The notes beneath the pieces are model-generated. The model had not been told where the DNA came from. It searched no databases and saw only the letters and a list, made by a program, of their open reading frames with translations. The translations under genes and the position numbers were made by a program. From the NCBI GenBank assembly GCA_034433775.1, contig DAOUAI010000079.1, forward strand, positions 1 to 12,548: DNA of 12,548 bases, given 5' to 3'. How positions within the stretch are numbered: position 1 is the first letter of the stretch; the number at the start of each line of letters is the position of its first letter. This document shows, piece by piece, positions 5,715 to 12,548 of the stretch. This stretch comes from CALJTV01 sp034433775 (lineage in GTDB: Bacteria; Chloroflexota; Dehalococcoidia; GIF9; UBA5629).

Positions 5715-6497
5715 TCACTTACCTTTAAAGACGGGCTTGCGTTTCTCAACAAAGGCTCGTGTCCCCTCTCTAAAGTCCTCGCTACCTCGTAGTATCTCAG
5801 CACACCTGCTCTCATAGTCAAGCGCACTGAATAAGTCCATTTGCATACCCACATTGACACAATATTTGAGCATCCTTAATGACAGCGGCGGTCTCTCGGC
5901 AAGTTCAAGAGCCCATCTCATAGCTTCGGTCATAAGTTCTTCTGCCGGCACCACCTTGTTTACCAGCCCGATCTCATATGCTCGCCTGGCATCGATAACA
6001 TTTCCAAAATAAAGGAACTCCTTCGCCCGCCCTGGTCCTATCAGACGAGGTAAACGCACTGTGCCGCCAGCAGCCGGAATTATGCCCAGTTTGACCTCGC
6101 CCAGTCCAAAGCTCGCCGCCTCAGAGGCAATGCGAAAGTCACAACACAGGGCTATTTCCAGCCCACCACCATTGCAAGGACCATTCACCACTGCAATCAC
6201 TGGCTTTCCTAAGTCTTCCAGCTTGTTGAAAAAGCGGTACCTCCACAACCTGCTTCTCTGGACGACCTGCTGACCGCTACTTTCTGCCATCTCTTTTATG
6301 TCAGCTCCGGCACAGAAACCCCTGCCAGCGCCGGTTATAATGACCACCCTGACCTCATTATCACCTGCGAGTTCGTCCAGCAGACTCTCAAACTCAGAAC
6401 TTAACTTTGCGTTTATAGCATTAAGACGTTCTGGACGGTTAAGCGTCACTGTGCCTATATTGTTCTCTTTTTTGTAAATGATAGTCTCGTATTCCAT
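5715..6497 (-). CDS. Enoyl-CoA hydratase/isomerase (crotonase family)
   Basis: A 260-residue protein of standard crotonase length. It carries the first oxyanion-hole segment FCAGADIKEM (61-70), the second one NGPCNGGGLEIALCCDFRIA (105-124), and both catalytic glutamates of true hydratases: Glu114 in GGGLEIAL and Glu134 in GLGEVKLG. It ends with the common FVEKRKPVFKGK tail. The likely reaction is addition of water to a trans-2-enoyl-CoA. Chain length, or a cyclic substrate, cannot be told. AAAGGGGA is placed about 8 nt before the ATG. The SDR gene ends 45 bp upstream on the same strand, so the two form an operon covering consecutive steps (hydration, then 3-hydroxy oxidation). Confidence 0.93.
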   Translation of the reverse strand: MEYETIIYKKENNIGTVTLNRPERLNAINAKLSSEFESLLDELAGDNEVRVVIITGAGRGFCAGADIKEMAESSGQQVVQRSRLWRYRFFNKLEDLGKPVIAVVNGPCNGGGLEIALCCDFRIASEAASFGLGEVKLGIIPAAGGTVRLPRLIGPGRAKEFLYFGNVIDARRAYEIGLVNKVVPAEELMTEAMRWALELAERPPLSLRMLKYCVNVGMQMDLFSALDYESRCAEILRGSEDFREGTRAFVEKRKPVFKGK

Positions 6498-6542
6498 ACT
6501 CCGTATCCCCTTTCAGAAGTCTTAGTTAGCAGGTCATTATTT

Positions 6543-7394
6543 CTAGCCTACCATAGAGTAGCCACCACTGACACTTAATACCTGCCCGGTTACCCATGCT
6601 GAAACATCGGAAACAAAGAAAAGCACAGCGTTAGCCGCGTCTGAGGGCAACCCCAACCTCCCCAAGCCTTTCGCCAGCGGGTAGTTCCTCATCACCGCCT
6701 CCCTCCGCTCCTTCAGCACCTGTTCTATCTGCTCTTCGCTCATTCCACTGGCCCTCAGCCTCGCCTTCGTCCTTTCGTCCTGCCCCGGATGCGGTGTGGC
6801 ACCCAGCGAGACACAGTTCACATTGATACAGTAACGGGCTACTTCTCTAGCTAAAGACTTGCTAAAGCCCAGTATAGCCGCTTTACCCGCTGCGTAAGCA
6901 GCCAGCCTGGGCTCACCAACCCGCCCGGCATCAGACATTATGCTCACTATTTTCCCGTATCTCTGCTGGACCATCAAATTGATGACCGCCTTGGTACAGT
7001 TCATCGCACCATAAATGTTAACATCAATATATTTTTTCCATATCGAGGGGTCGCTCTCAGCAAAAGTGGCGTACTGACCTGGTATGGCGTCCTCCTCAGC
7101 GCTCGGCGCCGGTACACCAGCGTTATTTACCAGTATGTCCACCCTCCCCCAGTCTGCCACCACTTCATCGACCATCCTGGTGACCTCTTCTAAATTGGTC
7201 ACATCAGCCTTTATCCCCTTTGCTTCGCCACCAGCCTTCACTATCTCCCCAGCAACCCTCTGCGCACGCTCTGCAAACAGGTCATTGACCACCACTCTTG
7301 CCCCTTCCCGGGCAAGGCTTTTGGCTATCTCCTCACCGATAGCTCGTCCTGCACCTGTAACGATAGCTACCTTCCCTTTGAGACCTAAGTCCAT
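6543..7394 (-). CDS. Short-chain dehydrogenase/reductase, BadH-like 3-hydroxyacyl-CoA dehydrogenase
   Basis: A 283-residue Rossmann-fold SDR. The NAD(P)-binding motif is TGAGRAIG (13-20). NNAG (90-93) and Asn126 are structural, and the catalytic set is Ser154, Tyr167 and Lys171 (YAAGK). An acidic residue at the end of the second strand (VVVND, Asp38) suggests NAD preference. The segments SIMSDAGRVG and the C-terminal GQVLSVSGGYSMVG closely recall BadH, the 2-hydroxycyclohexanecarboxyl-CoA dehydrogenase of anaerobic benzoate degradation. A role as hydroxyacyl-CoA dehydrogenase is inferred from that and from the adjoining crotonase gene. An extra stretch at residues about 94-117 lengthens it relative to BadH. 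AGGAGG (complement of 7405-7410) lies 10 nt before the ATG. A generic 3-oxoacyl-ACP reductase role cannot be excluded. Confidence 0.88.
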   Translation of the reverse strand: MDLGLKGKVAIVTGAGRAIGEEIAKSLAREGARVVVNDLFAERAQRVAGEIVKAGGEAKGIKADVTNLEEVTRMVDEVVADWGRVDILVNNAGVPAPSAEEDAIPGQYATFAESDPSIWKKYIDVNIYGAMNCTKAVINLMVQQRYGKIVSIMSDAGRVGEPRLAAYAAGKAAILGFSKSLAREVARYCINVNCVSLGATPHPGQDERTKARLRASGMSEEQIEQVLKERREAVMRNYPLAKGLGRLGLPSDAANAVLFFVSDVSAWVTGQVLSVSGGYSMVG

Positions 7395-7487
7395 TAGCCC
7401 TATACCTCCTTCTTTTTGATTTGCAATTACGCAGGCATCTTTCTATCTGAGACCATGTCCCCACCATACCATCTGCCTTGGATACTA

Positions 7488-7518
7488 ATTATAAAGCATT
7501 CCACCACGGTAGTGTCAG
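7488..7518 (-). promoter_or_regulatory. Candidate promoter for the SDR-crotonase operon
   Basis: Read leftward, CTGACA (7518-7513) and a perfect TATAAT (7493-7488) are separated by 19 bp, a long spacer. Transcription would start near 7481, leaving a leader of about 87 nt. TGACAC one base on gives an 18-bp spacer with a poorer box. Confidence 0.48.
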
Positions 7519-7565
7519 CAAAACAGTCCGGGGGCTTTTAGTAGTTCTCGCCAGCAAGAGTATTT

Positions 7566-7595
7566 TTGACTTCCCTGAAGCAGGGTCTATATAAT
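7566..7595 (+). promoter_or_regulatory. Strong promoter for archease-rtcB
   Basis: TTGACT (7566-7571), an 18-bp spacer and a perfect TATAAT (7590-7595). The expected start near 7602 leaves a leader of about 27 nt before the GTG start of archease. It is one of the two best promoter matches in the window. Confidence 0.7.
7573..7585. promoter_or_regulatory. Dyad inside the archease promoter spacer, possible operator
   Basis: CCCTG (7573-7577) and CAGGG (7581-7585) are perfect complements around AAG and lie entirely between the -35 and -10 boxes. A repressor bound there, or an activator that untwists a long spacer, would control the RNA repair genes. This is inference from position only. Confidence 0.35.
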
Positions 7596-7628
7596 AGGAC
7601 TTGTCCCTACCGGACATGAGGATGGGTT

Positions 7629-8048
7629 GTGGACAGGCCTTTCGAAGTCATCGACCATACAGCAGATATTGGCATTGTTGCCTACGGGTCTGATATTAAA
7701 GGACTCTTCGCCAATGCTGCATTAGGGCTTTTCAGTCTGATGCTAGACCTGAATACTATCGGAGAGACAGTGGAACGTGCTTTAGAACTCTCTGCTGAAG
7801 ACACCGATATCCTGCTGGTAGAGTGGCTCAATGAACTAATATATATCTTTGATGTCGAGCATACGGCATTCAAGAGATTCGAGATAGATGAGCTTACTGA
7901 TAACACAATTAAAGCAAGGTGTTTTGGTGAGAAAATTGACCCGCAAAAGCAAAAAATAAGAAGAGAAATAAAGGCGGCTACTTACCACATGCTGCAAATA
8001 GAAAAACAGGACAGTACCTACAAAGTACAGGTAATCTTTGATATCTAG
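7629..8048 (+). CDS. Archease, RtcB-activating protein
   Basis: A 139-residue protein of normal archease length. It starts with the family signature FEVIDHTADIGI (5-16), has a LLVEWLNELIYIFD helix (61-74) and ends in QVIFDI, where Asp138 corresponds to the C-terminal metal-binding aspartate. Archease speeds guanylylation of RtcB and widens its nucleotide use, making the ligase a multiple-turnover enzyme. The GTG start is chosen because the frame has no ATG before the HTAD motif and GAGG (7618-7621) lies 7 nt upstream. The rtcB start follows 12 bp after the stop, the usual arrangement, so the two are cotranscribed from the promoter at 7566-7595. Confidence 0.95.
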   Translation: MDRPFEVIDHTADIGIVAYGSDIKGLFANAALGLFSLMLDLNTIGETVERALELSAEDTDILLVEWLNELIYIFDVEHTAFKRFEIDELTDNTIKARCFGEKIDPQKQKIRREIKAATYHMLQIEKQDSTYKVQVIFDI

Positions 8049-8060
8049 GGGTGAGCCAAT

Positions 8061-9518
8061 ATGAGCAAATGGGAAGGACAGATAAGGAAAATAGACGATT
8101 TCCGCTGGGAGATACCGAAAGAGTATAAGCAGGGTATGAGAGTACCGGGGTTGGTCTATGCTGACGAGAAGATGCTCGAGGCTATAAAAGAGGACCAGTC
8201 CCTGGAACAGGTGGCAAATGTAGCCTTCCTCCCTGGAATAGTAGGTAGGTCCCTGGCGATGCCCGATATTCACTGGGGCTATGGCTTCCCCATCGGCGGT
8301 GTCGCAGCTACCAGAGTCACCGACGGTGTGGTCTCGCCGGGGGGAGTAGGTTATGACATCAACTGTGGCGTCAGGCTACTTCGAACTAACCTTAACGAAA
8401 ACGAGGTAAGACCTAAGATAAAAGAACTTGTCAACGAACTATTTCACAACATACCTTCCGGCGTCGGCTCGGAAGGAAAGATAAGAGTGAACGAAAAGGA
8501 GACGAATGAAATCCTCACCGAAGGCGCCCACTGGGCAGTGAAACGGGGCTTCGGATTGCAAGCCGACCTTGAGGTTACCGAGGAGACCGGAAAATTAAAA
8601 GGGGCTAACCCGGACAAAGTGAGCGCCAGGGCCAAGCAAAGAGGTGCACCTCAATCTGGCACCTTGGGCTCAGGAAACCATTTCCTTGAAGTACAGGTGG
8701 TTAGGGAAATCTATGACGAGGTCGCTGCTAAGACTATGGGCATAGAATATGTAGGACAGGTATTAATATTGATCCACACCGGTTCCCGTGGACTCGGACA
8801 TCAAGTGTGTGATGACTACCTCAAAATAATGGAGGCAGCCGTCAAAAGATACGGCATCAGCCTCCCGGACAGACAGTTAGCCTGTGCACCCGTTGACTCA
8901 CCAGAAGGCAAGGACTATCTAGCTGCCATGGCATGTGCTGCTAATTACGCCTGGGCAAACCGTCAGTGTATAACTCATTGGGTACGAGAGTCTCTGGCTA
9001 AAGTCTTTGGCAAAAACTTTGATGAACTTGGCTTGCATCAGATCTATGATGTCGCCCACAATATTGCCAAAATTGAAGAGCACACAGTAAACGGCACTAA
9101 AATGACCCTGTGTGTCCATCGGAAAGGAGCTACAAGGGCTTTCCCCGCCGGACACAAAGACGTGCCTTTACGCTACAAAGAAATCGGGCAACCTGTACTT
9201 ATTCCAGGTGATATGGGGCGCCGTTCTTATGTAGCAATAGGGACCGAAAAGGCTATGATGGAGTCGTTTGGTTCAACCTGTCACGGTGCCGGAAGAGTGC
9301 AGAGCAGAGGAGCAGCCAAACGCCAGCTGAGAGGGTCTGATATAGCTGAAGAGTTACGCGCTAGAGGAATTATAGTCAAGGCAGACAGCATGGCGTCACT
9401 GGCTGAAGAAGCCTCGCAAGCCTATAAAGATGTCACTCATGTAGTGGAAGTAACCCACAAGGCGGGAATATCACGAAAAGTCGCTATGGCTATGCCCATG
9501 GGAGTCATCAAAGGTTAA
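8061..9518 (+). CDS. rtcB: RNA-splicing ligase RtcB
   Basis: A 485-residue enzyme that joins RNA 2',3'-cyclic phosphate or 3'-phosphate ends to 5'-OH ends using GTP and Mn. All hallmark motifs are present in order: PDIHWGYGFPIGG (68-80), GVGYDINCGVRLL with metal ligand Cys102, GTLGSGNHFLEVQ (His207), IHTGSRGLGHQVC (His239), VAHNIAK (His333), HRKGATRAFPAGH (353-365), PGDMGRRSY and STCHGAGR with His408, which matches the histidine guanylylated in Pyrococcus RtcB. It is intact and full length, of the long archaeal/bacterial type. GGTGA (8050-8054) lies 6 nt before the ATG. Together with archease it forms an RNA repair or tRNA splicing module; in bacteria the physiological RNA target is usually unknown. 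The SagB-type gene follows 8 bp later. Confidence 0.97.
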   Translation: MSKWEGQIRKIDDFRWEIPKEYKQGMRVPGLVYADEKMLEAIKEDQSLEQVANVAFLPGIVGRSLAMPDIHWGYGFPIGGVAATRVTDGVVSPGGVGYDINCGVRLLRTNLNENEVRPKIKELVNELFHNIPSGVGSEGKIRVNEKETNEILTEGAHWAVKRGFGLQADLEVTEETGKLKGANPDKVSARAKQRGAPQSGTLGSGNHFLEVQVVREIYDEVAAKTMGIEYVGQVLILIHTGSRGLGHQVCDDYLKIMEAAVKRYGISLPDRQLACAPVDSPEGKDYLAAMACAANYAWANRQCITHWVRESLAKVFGKNFDELGLHQIYDVAHNIAKIEEHTVNGTKMTLCVHRKGATRAFPAGHKDVPLRYKEIGQPVLIPGDMGRRSYVAIGTEKAMMESFGSTCHGAGRVQSRGAAKRQLRGSDIAEELRARGIIVKADSMASLAEEASQAYKDVTHVVEVTHKAGISRKVAMAMPMGVIKG

Positions 9519-9526
9519 CACCTGAA

Positions 9527-10138
9527 ATGAAACAAGGTTTAATTCGACTGCCCAATCCGGTCTTCGGGGGGAAGGTCCCTGTAGAAGAAGCCATCCTGAA
9601 AAGGAGGTCGATAAGGCGGTACCGGAGTGATTCGATTTCCCTGGCACAGCTCTCCCAGCTTCTATGGGCAGCCCAAGGCATCACCGCCAGCGGTGGGCGA
9701 AGGAGTGTACCCAGCGCCGGTGCCACATACCCGCTGGAAGTCTTCATAGCAACCGGTGAACAAACTGTGGAGGGACTGGCTGCCGGCATATACCATTACC
9801 AGGTGGACAACCATGCCCTCAGCGTCCACATCGAAGGCGACCTTAGAGACAGCCTCGCTGAAGCTGCCCTGGGGCAAACTTGTATTGCAGTCTGCCCTGT
9901 TGATATAATTGTGTGTGCCCTTTTCTCCAGGACTGCTTACAGATATGGCAGACGTGCTGAGAGATATGTCCATATTGAGGTGGGGCATGCAGGACAGAAC
10001 ATTGCATTACAAGCCGTAGCACTGGGGCTGGGGACAGTGATGGTCGGTGCTTTTGATGATGAGGAGATAAGGAAAGCCCTTAAACTGGAGGAACAAGTAA
10101 GGCCCTTATATATAGTCCCTGTAGGAAGACCGGTATAG
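9527..10138 (+). CDS. SagB/ThcOx-type nitroreductase-family dehydrogenase
   Basis: A 203-residue flavoprotein of the nitroreductase superfamily. The phosphate-binding RRSIRRY (26-32), SAGATYPLEVFI (63-74), GRRAERYVHIEVGHAGQNIA (141-160), GLGTVMVGAF (167-176) and the closing PLYIVPVGRPV are typical of the SagB-type FMN oxidoreductases. In peptide toxin clusters such enzymes oxidise azolines to azoles, but stand-alone copies are common and mostly of unknown role. No precursor peptide or YcaO cyclodehydratase is seen here. No signal peptide is seen. The start is 8 bp after the rtcB stop with only a weak AAAGG site, so translation may depend on coupling to rtcB. Placement in the archease-rtcB transcript is likely; a functional link to RNA repair is not shown. 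Confidence 0.88.
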   Translation: MKQGLIRLPNPVFGGKVPVEEAILKRRSIRRYRSDSISLAQLSQLLWAAQGITASGGRRSVPSAGATYPLEVFIATGEQTVEGLAAGIYHYQVDNHALSVHIEGDLRDSLAEAALGQTCIAVCPVDIIVCALFSRTAYRYGRRAERYVHIEVGHAGQNIALQAVALGLGTVMVGAFDDEEIRKALKLEEQVRPLYIVPVGRPV

Positions 10139-10206
10139 CCTCTTCACAACGTCCCCAGCTGGGTACAGCTAAAAGAGCTCGCAAAATATTAAAAAAGGAG
10201 GTTAAA
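10139..10206 (+). promoter_or_regulatory. Spacer before the second thiolase, with palindrome and strong ribosome site
   Basis: This 68-bp gap holds a perfect palindrome CCCAGCTGGG (10154-10163), an overlapping dyad AGCTG-GGTA-CAGCT (10157-10170) and AAGGAGG (10195-10201), 5 nt before the ATG. No convincing promoter is seen, so the thiolase may be read from the rtcB operon, perhaps with attenuation at the hairpin. Confidence 0.35.
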
Positions 10207-11421
10207 ATGCCACAATTAAGAGAAGCTGTCATAGTTGACTATCTACGGTCACCATTCTCCAGATCAAGACCCAGAGAGCCAGAACGCGATGTATTCAACA
10301 GCCTCAGGATGGACCGCGTTGCCGGCATGCTTATTCAAGAGATGCTGAAGAGGACAAAGGTAAAACCAGAAGATGTCAACCACGTCCTTACCGGTACCGC
10401 CATGCCCGTAGGTGAGCAGTGGACATACGGAGGCAGAAGCATAGTCTTTGAAGCAGATATGCCTTTCAATGTGGCTGCAGAGCAATTCGACAAACAATGT
10501 GCCTCCACACTGGCGACCACAAACAGGGGCGCCATGGAGATAATGCTCGGCTACTCCGATATCGTTATCTCCGTAGGTATCGAACACATGACGCATATCC
10601 CTATGGGCATAGAGCCAGGCGACCCCAGAGCAATACTCAGACAACCAGACCCAGCTTTCTTCTCTGAAGAGCGGTTTAAGAAGTACAATTTCGCTGTGGC
10701 GATGAACATGGGGCTGACTGCAGAAAAGCTGTTTGCTGAGTCCGGCTTTACTCGCGAGGACATGGACCGCTGGGCACTCAGGAGCCATCAAAGGGCTACC
10801 AAAGCCCTTCAGGAGGGCTACTTCAAGGGAGAGATACTGCCCATTGAAGTAACTTTGCCCGATGGGAAAAAACAGGTCATCGACTACGATGTCAGCATCA
10901 GACCCGACACCTCAATGGAGGGGCTAGCACAACTCAGACCTGCTTATATACCCAACGGACAGATAACCGCCGGCAACGCCTCACCCTTAAACGCCGGTGC
11001 TACAGCGTTGATGCTAATGTCAAAGGAAAAAGCCAAGCAATATGGACTCAAACCTCTGGCTACCATCGTGTCTATGGGATGGGCTGGGGTAGACCCGAGT
11101 GTAATGGGCAAAGGACCAGTCCCTGCCAGCAGGATGGCGCTGAAACATGCCGGACTCGATGTCAAAGATATAGACTTCTGGGAGATAAATGAAGCTTTTG
11201 CCATTGTAACCATTTACGCTATCAGAGAGCTCGGCATTGACCCGGAGAGGGTCAACATAAAGGGTGGTGCTGTTGCCATCGGTCACCCCCTTGGTGCCAG
11301 CGGGAACCGCCTCATAGGCACGCTAGCCAGGATACTGAATCTGGAAAAGGGGACATACGGTGTAGCGACTGCCTGCATCGGTGGTGGGCAGGGCGCAGCC
11401 ACTCTTATTAAGAGAGAGTAA
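10207..11421 (+). CDS. Acetyl-CoA C-acyltransferase (classical thiolase, FadA/AtoB type)
   Basis: A 404-residue enzyme with the full classical thiolase catalytic set: Cys98 in DKQCASTLAT, Asn328-Glu329 in EINEAF, His360 in GGAVAIGHPLGASG and Cys390 in ATACIGGGQG. It cleaves 3-oxoacyl-CoA with CoA to yield acetyl-CoA, or the reverse, in the cytosol. It differs in type from the SCPx-like thiolase at 4544-5695, so the region has two thiolases of different subfamily, probably with different substrates. The covering-loop segment reads SVGIEHMTHIPM in place of the common GGxExMS form. The start is fixed by the strong AAGGAGG site 5 nt upstream. The gene ends 42 bp before the convergent citramalate synthase, with a terminator hairpin between and overlapping them. 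Confidence 0.94.
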   Translation: MPQLREAVIVDYLRSPFSRSRPREPERDVFNSLRMDRVAGMLIQEMLKRTKVKPEDVNHVLTGTAMPVGEQWTYGGRSIVFEADMPFNVAAEQFDKQCASTLATTNRGAMEIMLGYSDIVISVGIEHMTHIPMGIEPGDPRAILRQPDPAFFSEERFKKYNFAVAMNMGLTAEKLFAESGFTREDMDRWALRSHQRATKALQEGYFKGEILPIEVTLPDGKKQVIDYDVSIRPDTSMEGLAQLRPAYIPNGQITAGNASPLNAGATALMLMSKEKAKQYGLKPLATIVSMGWAGVDPSVMGKGPVPASRMALKHAGLDVKDIDFWEINEAFAIVTIYAIRELGIDPERVNIKGGAVAIGHPLGASGNRLIGTLARILNLEKGTYGVATACIGGGQGAATLIKRE

Positions 11422-11446
11422 TACTAGAAATCTGGTCGATAACGCA

Positions 11447-11497
11447 CAAAAGGAGGCAGCAGGTTATGCCTTGTGCCGGACTTGTTGCCTCTTTTTG
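11447..11497 (+). terminator. Bidirectional intrinsic terminator between thiolase and cimA
   Basis: The arm CAAAAGGAGGCAGCAGG (11447-11463) pairs along its whole length with CTTGTTGCCTCTTTTTG (11481-11497) around a 17-nt loop, with three G-U pairs (11452, 11459, 11462). A-run and T-run edges are present on both sides, the mark of a two-way terminator. In leftward RNA the three G-U pairs become A-C mismatches, so it should work better for the thiolase. The 3' arm lies within the last codons of cimA, whose stop is at 11464-11466. Confidence 0.7.
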
Positions 11498-12548
11498 TTG
11501 CTATTGACCAGATAGTACTCAAGGCTATCAGTCAGAGCTAGCCAGCTTGCTTCGATGATGTTGGTCGAGCCGCCAACAGTCCGCCACTTCCTCTGCCCAT
11601 CGCTGGACTCGATCAACACGCGCACCTGTGAGGCAGTACCAGAGCTTTCTTCAAGTATCCTCACTTTATAGTCGACCAGCTGGACTTCGCTTACCTCAGG
11701 ATAAAACTCTACCAAAGCTTTGCGTAATGCCTGGTCAAGGGCATTCACTGGACCGTTGCCCTCGGCTGCGGTATGGAACACTTTGTCGCTGATTTTTACC
11801 TTTACAGTAGCCTCAGCAAGCAACTCGGCATCACCTTTAGTGGACGGGCGGCGATGCCTTTCCACCACCACCATAAAGTCGATCAACTCAAAAGGCGGCT
11901 CATAGCCAGGCTGTGCACGGCGTAAAAGTAACTCAAAAGAGGCCTCAGCGTTTTCGTACTGGAACCCCCGGCTCTCCAGCTCTTTTATCCGCTGTACCAC
12001 CTCACGAGCTTGCTTGCCCCTAGACGGTAAGGTAATACCCATTTCCTTAGCTTTGTAGATGATATTGCTCTTTCCTGAGAGTTCAGAAACAACAACCCTG
12101 GGGCGATTGCCAACCAGCTTGGGGTCAATATGTTGATAACTGTCTTCCCATTTCATAATCCCGGAAACATGGAGCCCGCCTTTATGCGTGAAAGCACTGG
12201 TCCCCACATAGGGGAGGCTCGCTGATGGTGCCAGGTTGGCCAGTTCAGCTACAAAACGGGAGACCTCTGTAAGCTTGGCTAACTGTTCCCCTGTAATACA
12301 ATCAATGCCAAGCTTCAACTTTAAAGCTGGAATTATGGAGCATAAATTGGCATTGCCACAGCGCTCACCATAACCGTTTATCGTCCCCTGGACCTGGGTC
12401 ACCCCATTCTGGACTGCTACAATGGAATTAGCTACAGCAAGCTCACCATCATTATGCGTGTGAATTCCTAGTGGAACAGCCACTTTTTTGTGCACTTCAC
12501 TAACAGTAGTAGCAATTTCAGAAGGCAAAGCGCCACCGTTAGTATCAC
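11464..12548 (-). CDS. cimA: (R)-citramalate synthase, 5' end cut by window edge
   Basis: The frame enters at the right edge: the first codons give DTNGGALPSE, so the apparent TTG start at 12528 is internal and the gene is partial. About 360 of roughly 520 residues are present. Family features are DTNGG, the metal-binding HTHND, GTINGYGERCGNANLCSIIP, and the LPYVGTSAFTHKGGLHVSGI segment that follows the TIM barrel. A C-terminal LeuA-type allosteric domain (from about DAELLAEATVKVKI to LEYYLVN) completes it. The THKGGLHVS form and SGKSNI point to citramalate synthase over 2-isopropylmalate synthase. The enzyme condenses pyruvate and acetyl-CoA into citramalate for the threonine-independent isoleucine route, and the C-terminal domain usually confers isoleucine feedback. 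Related homocitrate-type enzymes are less likely. Confidence 0.9.
   Translation of the reverse strand, partial: DTNGGALPSEIATTVSEVHKKVAVPLGIHTHNDGELAVANSIVAVQNGVTQVQGTINGYGERCGNANLCSIIPALKLKLGIDCITGEQLAKLTEVSRFVAELANLAPSASLPYVGTSAFTHKGGLHVSGIMKWEDSYQHIDPKLVGNRPRVVVSELSGKSNIIYKAKEMGITLPSRGKQAREVVQRIKELESRGFQYENAEASFELLLRRAQPGYEPPFELIDFMVVVERHRRPSTKGDAELLAEATVKVKISDKVFHTAAEGNGPVNALDQALRKALVEFYPEVSEVQLVDYKVRILEESSGTASQVRVLIESSDGQRKWRTVGGSTNIIEASWLALTDSLEYYLVNSNKKRQQVRHKA

Noticed and set aside
9527..10138. Thiazole/oxazole-modified peptide cluster around the SagB-type gene
   Set aside because: No YcaO/SagC-D-type partner and no short Cys/Ser/Thr-rich precursor peptide was seen on either side.
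11451..11507. AGGAGG followed 9 nt later by ATG, opening a 13-codon frame
   Set aside because: The AGGAGG is the arm of the terminator hairpin and would be masked; the frame is very short and faces into cimA.
12526..12528. TTG as start codon of cimA
   Set aside because: The frame continues to the window edge through DTNGG, a conserved internal motif, so the gene simply runs off the window.

Overview
The window looks like chromosomal DNA of an anaerobic bacterium of moderate GC content. It has densely packed short operons, purine-rich Shine-Dalgarno sites, sigma70-type promoters and a tRNA with an encoded CCA end. The gene mix suggests sediment or groundwater Chloroflexota of the Dehalococcoidia type: a B12-binding/radical-SAM fusion protein, a multi-cluster Fe-S protein, DUF1848, DUF35 with an SCPx-type thiolase, archease with RtcB, and citramalate synthase. 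That placement is inference from gene content; no search was run. I see no phage, transposon, CRISPR or plasmid functions.

Layout. Positions 1-892 (minus strand) hold a thioredoxin-type ArsC/low-molecular-weight phosphatase gene followed after 23 bp by a radical-SAM fusion gene cut off by the window edge. Positions 1049-2095 (minus) encode a winged-helix plus multi-[4Fe-4S] protein, divergent from a DUF1848 gene (2224-3162). A near-consensus promoter lies across the stop codon of the DUF1848 gene and drives tRNA-Ala(UGC) at 3175-3250. Next comes 833 bp without a credible gene (3251-4083), which contains a cluster of inverted repeats.

Acyl-CoA block (4084-7394). DUF35 and an SCPx-like thiolase run rightward. 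They converge on a leftward operon of a BadH-like short-chain dehydrogenase and a crotonase-family hydratase. Together with the classical thiolase at 10207-11421, these supply the hydration, 3-hydroxy oxidation and thiolysis steps of a beta-oxidation-like or alicyclic acyl-CoA pathway. The CoA ligase and acyl-CoA dehydrogenase are not in the window.

RNA repair block (7566-10138). A strong promoter with an internal dyad leads into archease, rtcB (RNA 3'-phosphate/5'-OH ligase) and a SagB-type flavin oxidoreductase. The three are tightly spaced and probably one transcript, which may continue into the second thiolase.

Right end. A citramalate synthase gene (isoleucine pathway), cut at its 5' end by the window edge, converges on the second thiolase. 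A 17-bp hairpin between and overlapping them looks like a bidirectional intrinsic terminator; as RNA it pairs fully only when read rightward.

No single dramatic new system is evident. The best leads are the archease-RtcB-SagB linkage, the unusual Fe-S/winged-helix protein facing DUF1848, the structured gene-free stretch after tRNA-Ala, and the asymmetric terminator.
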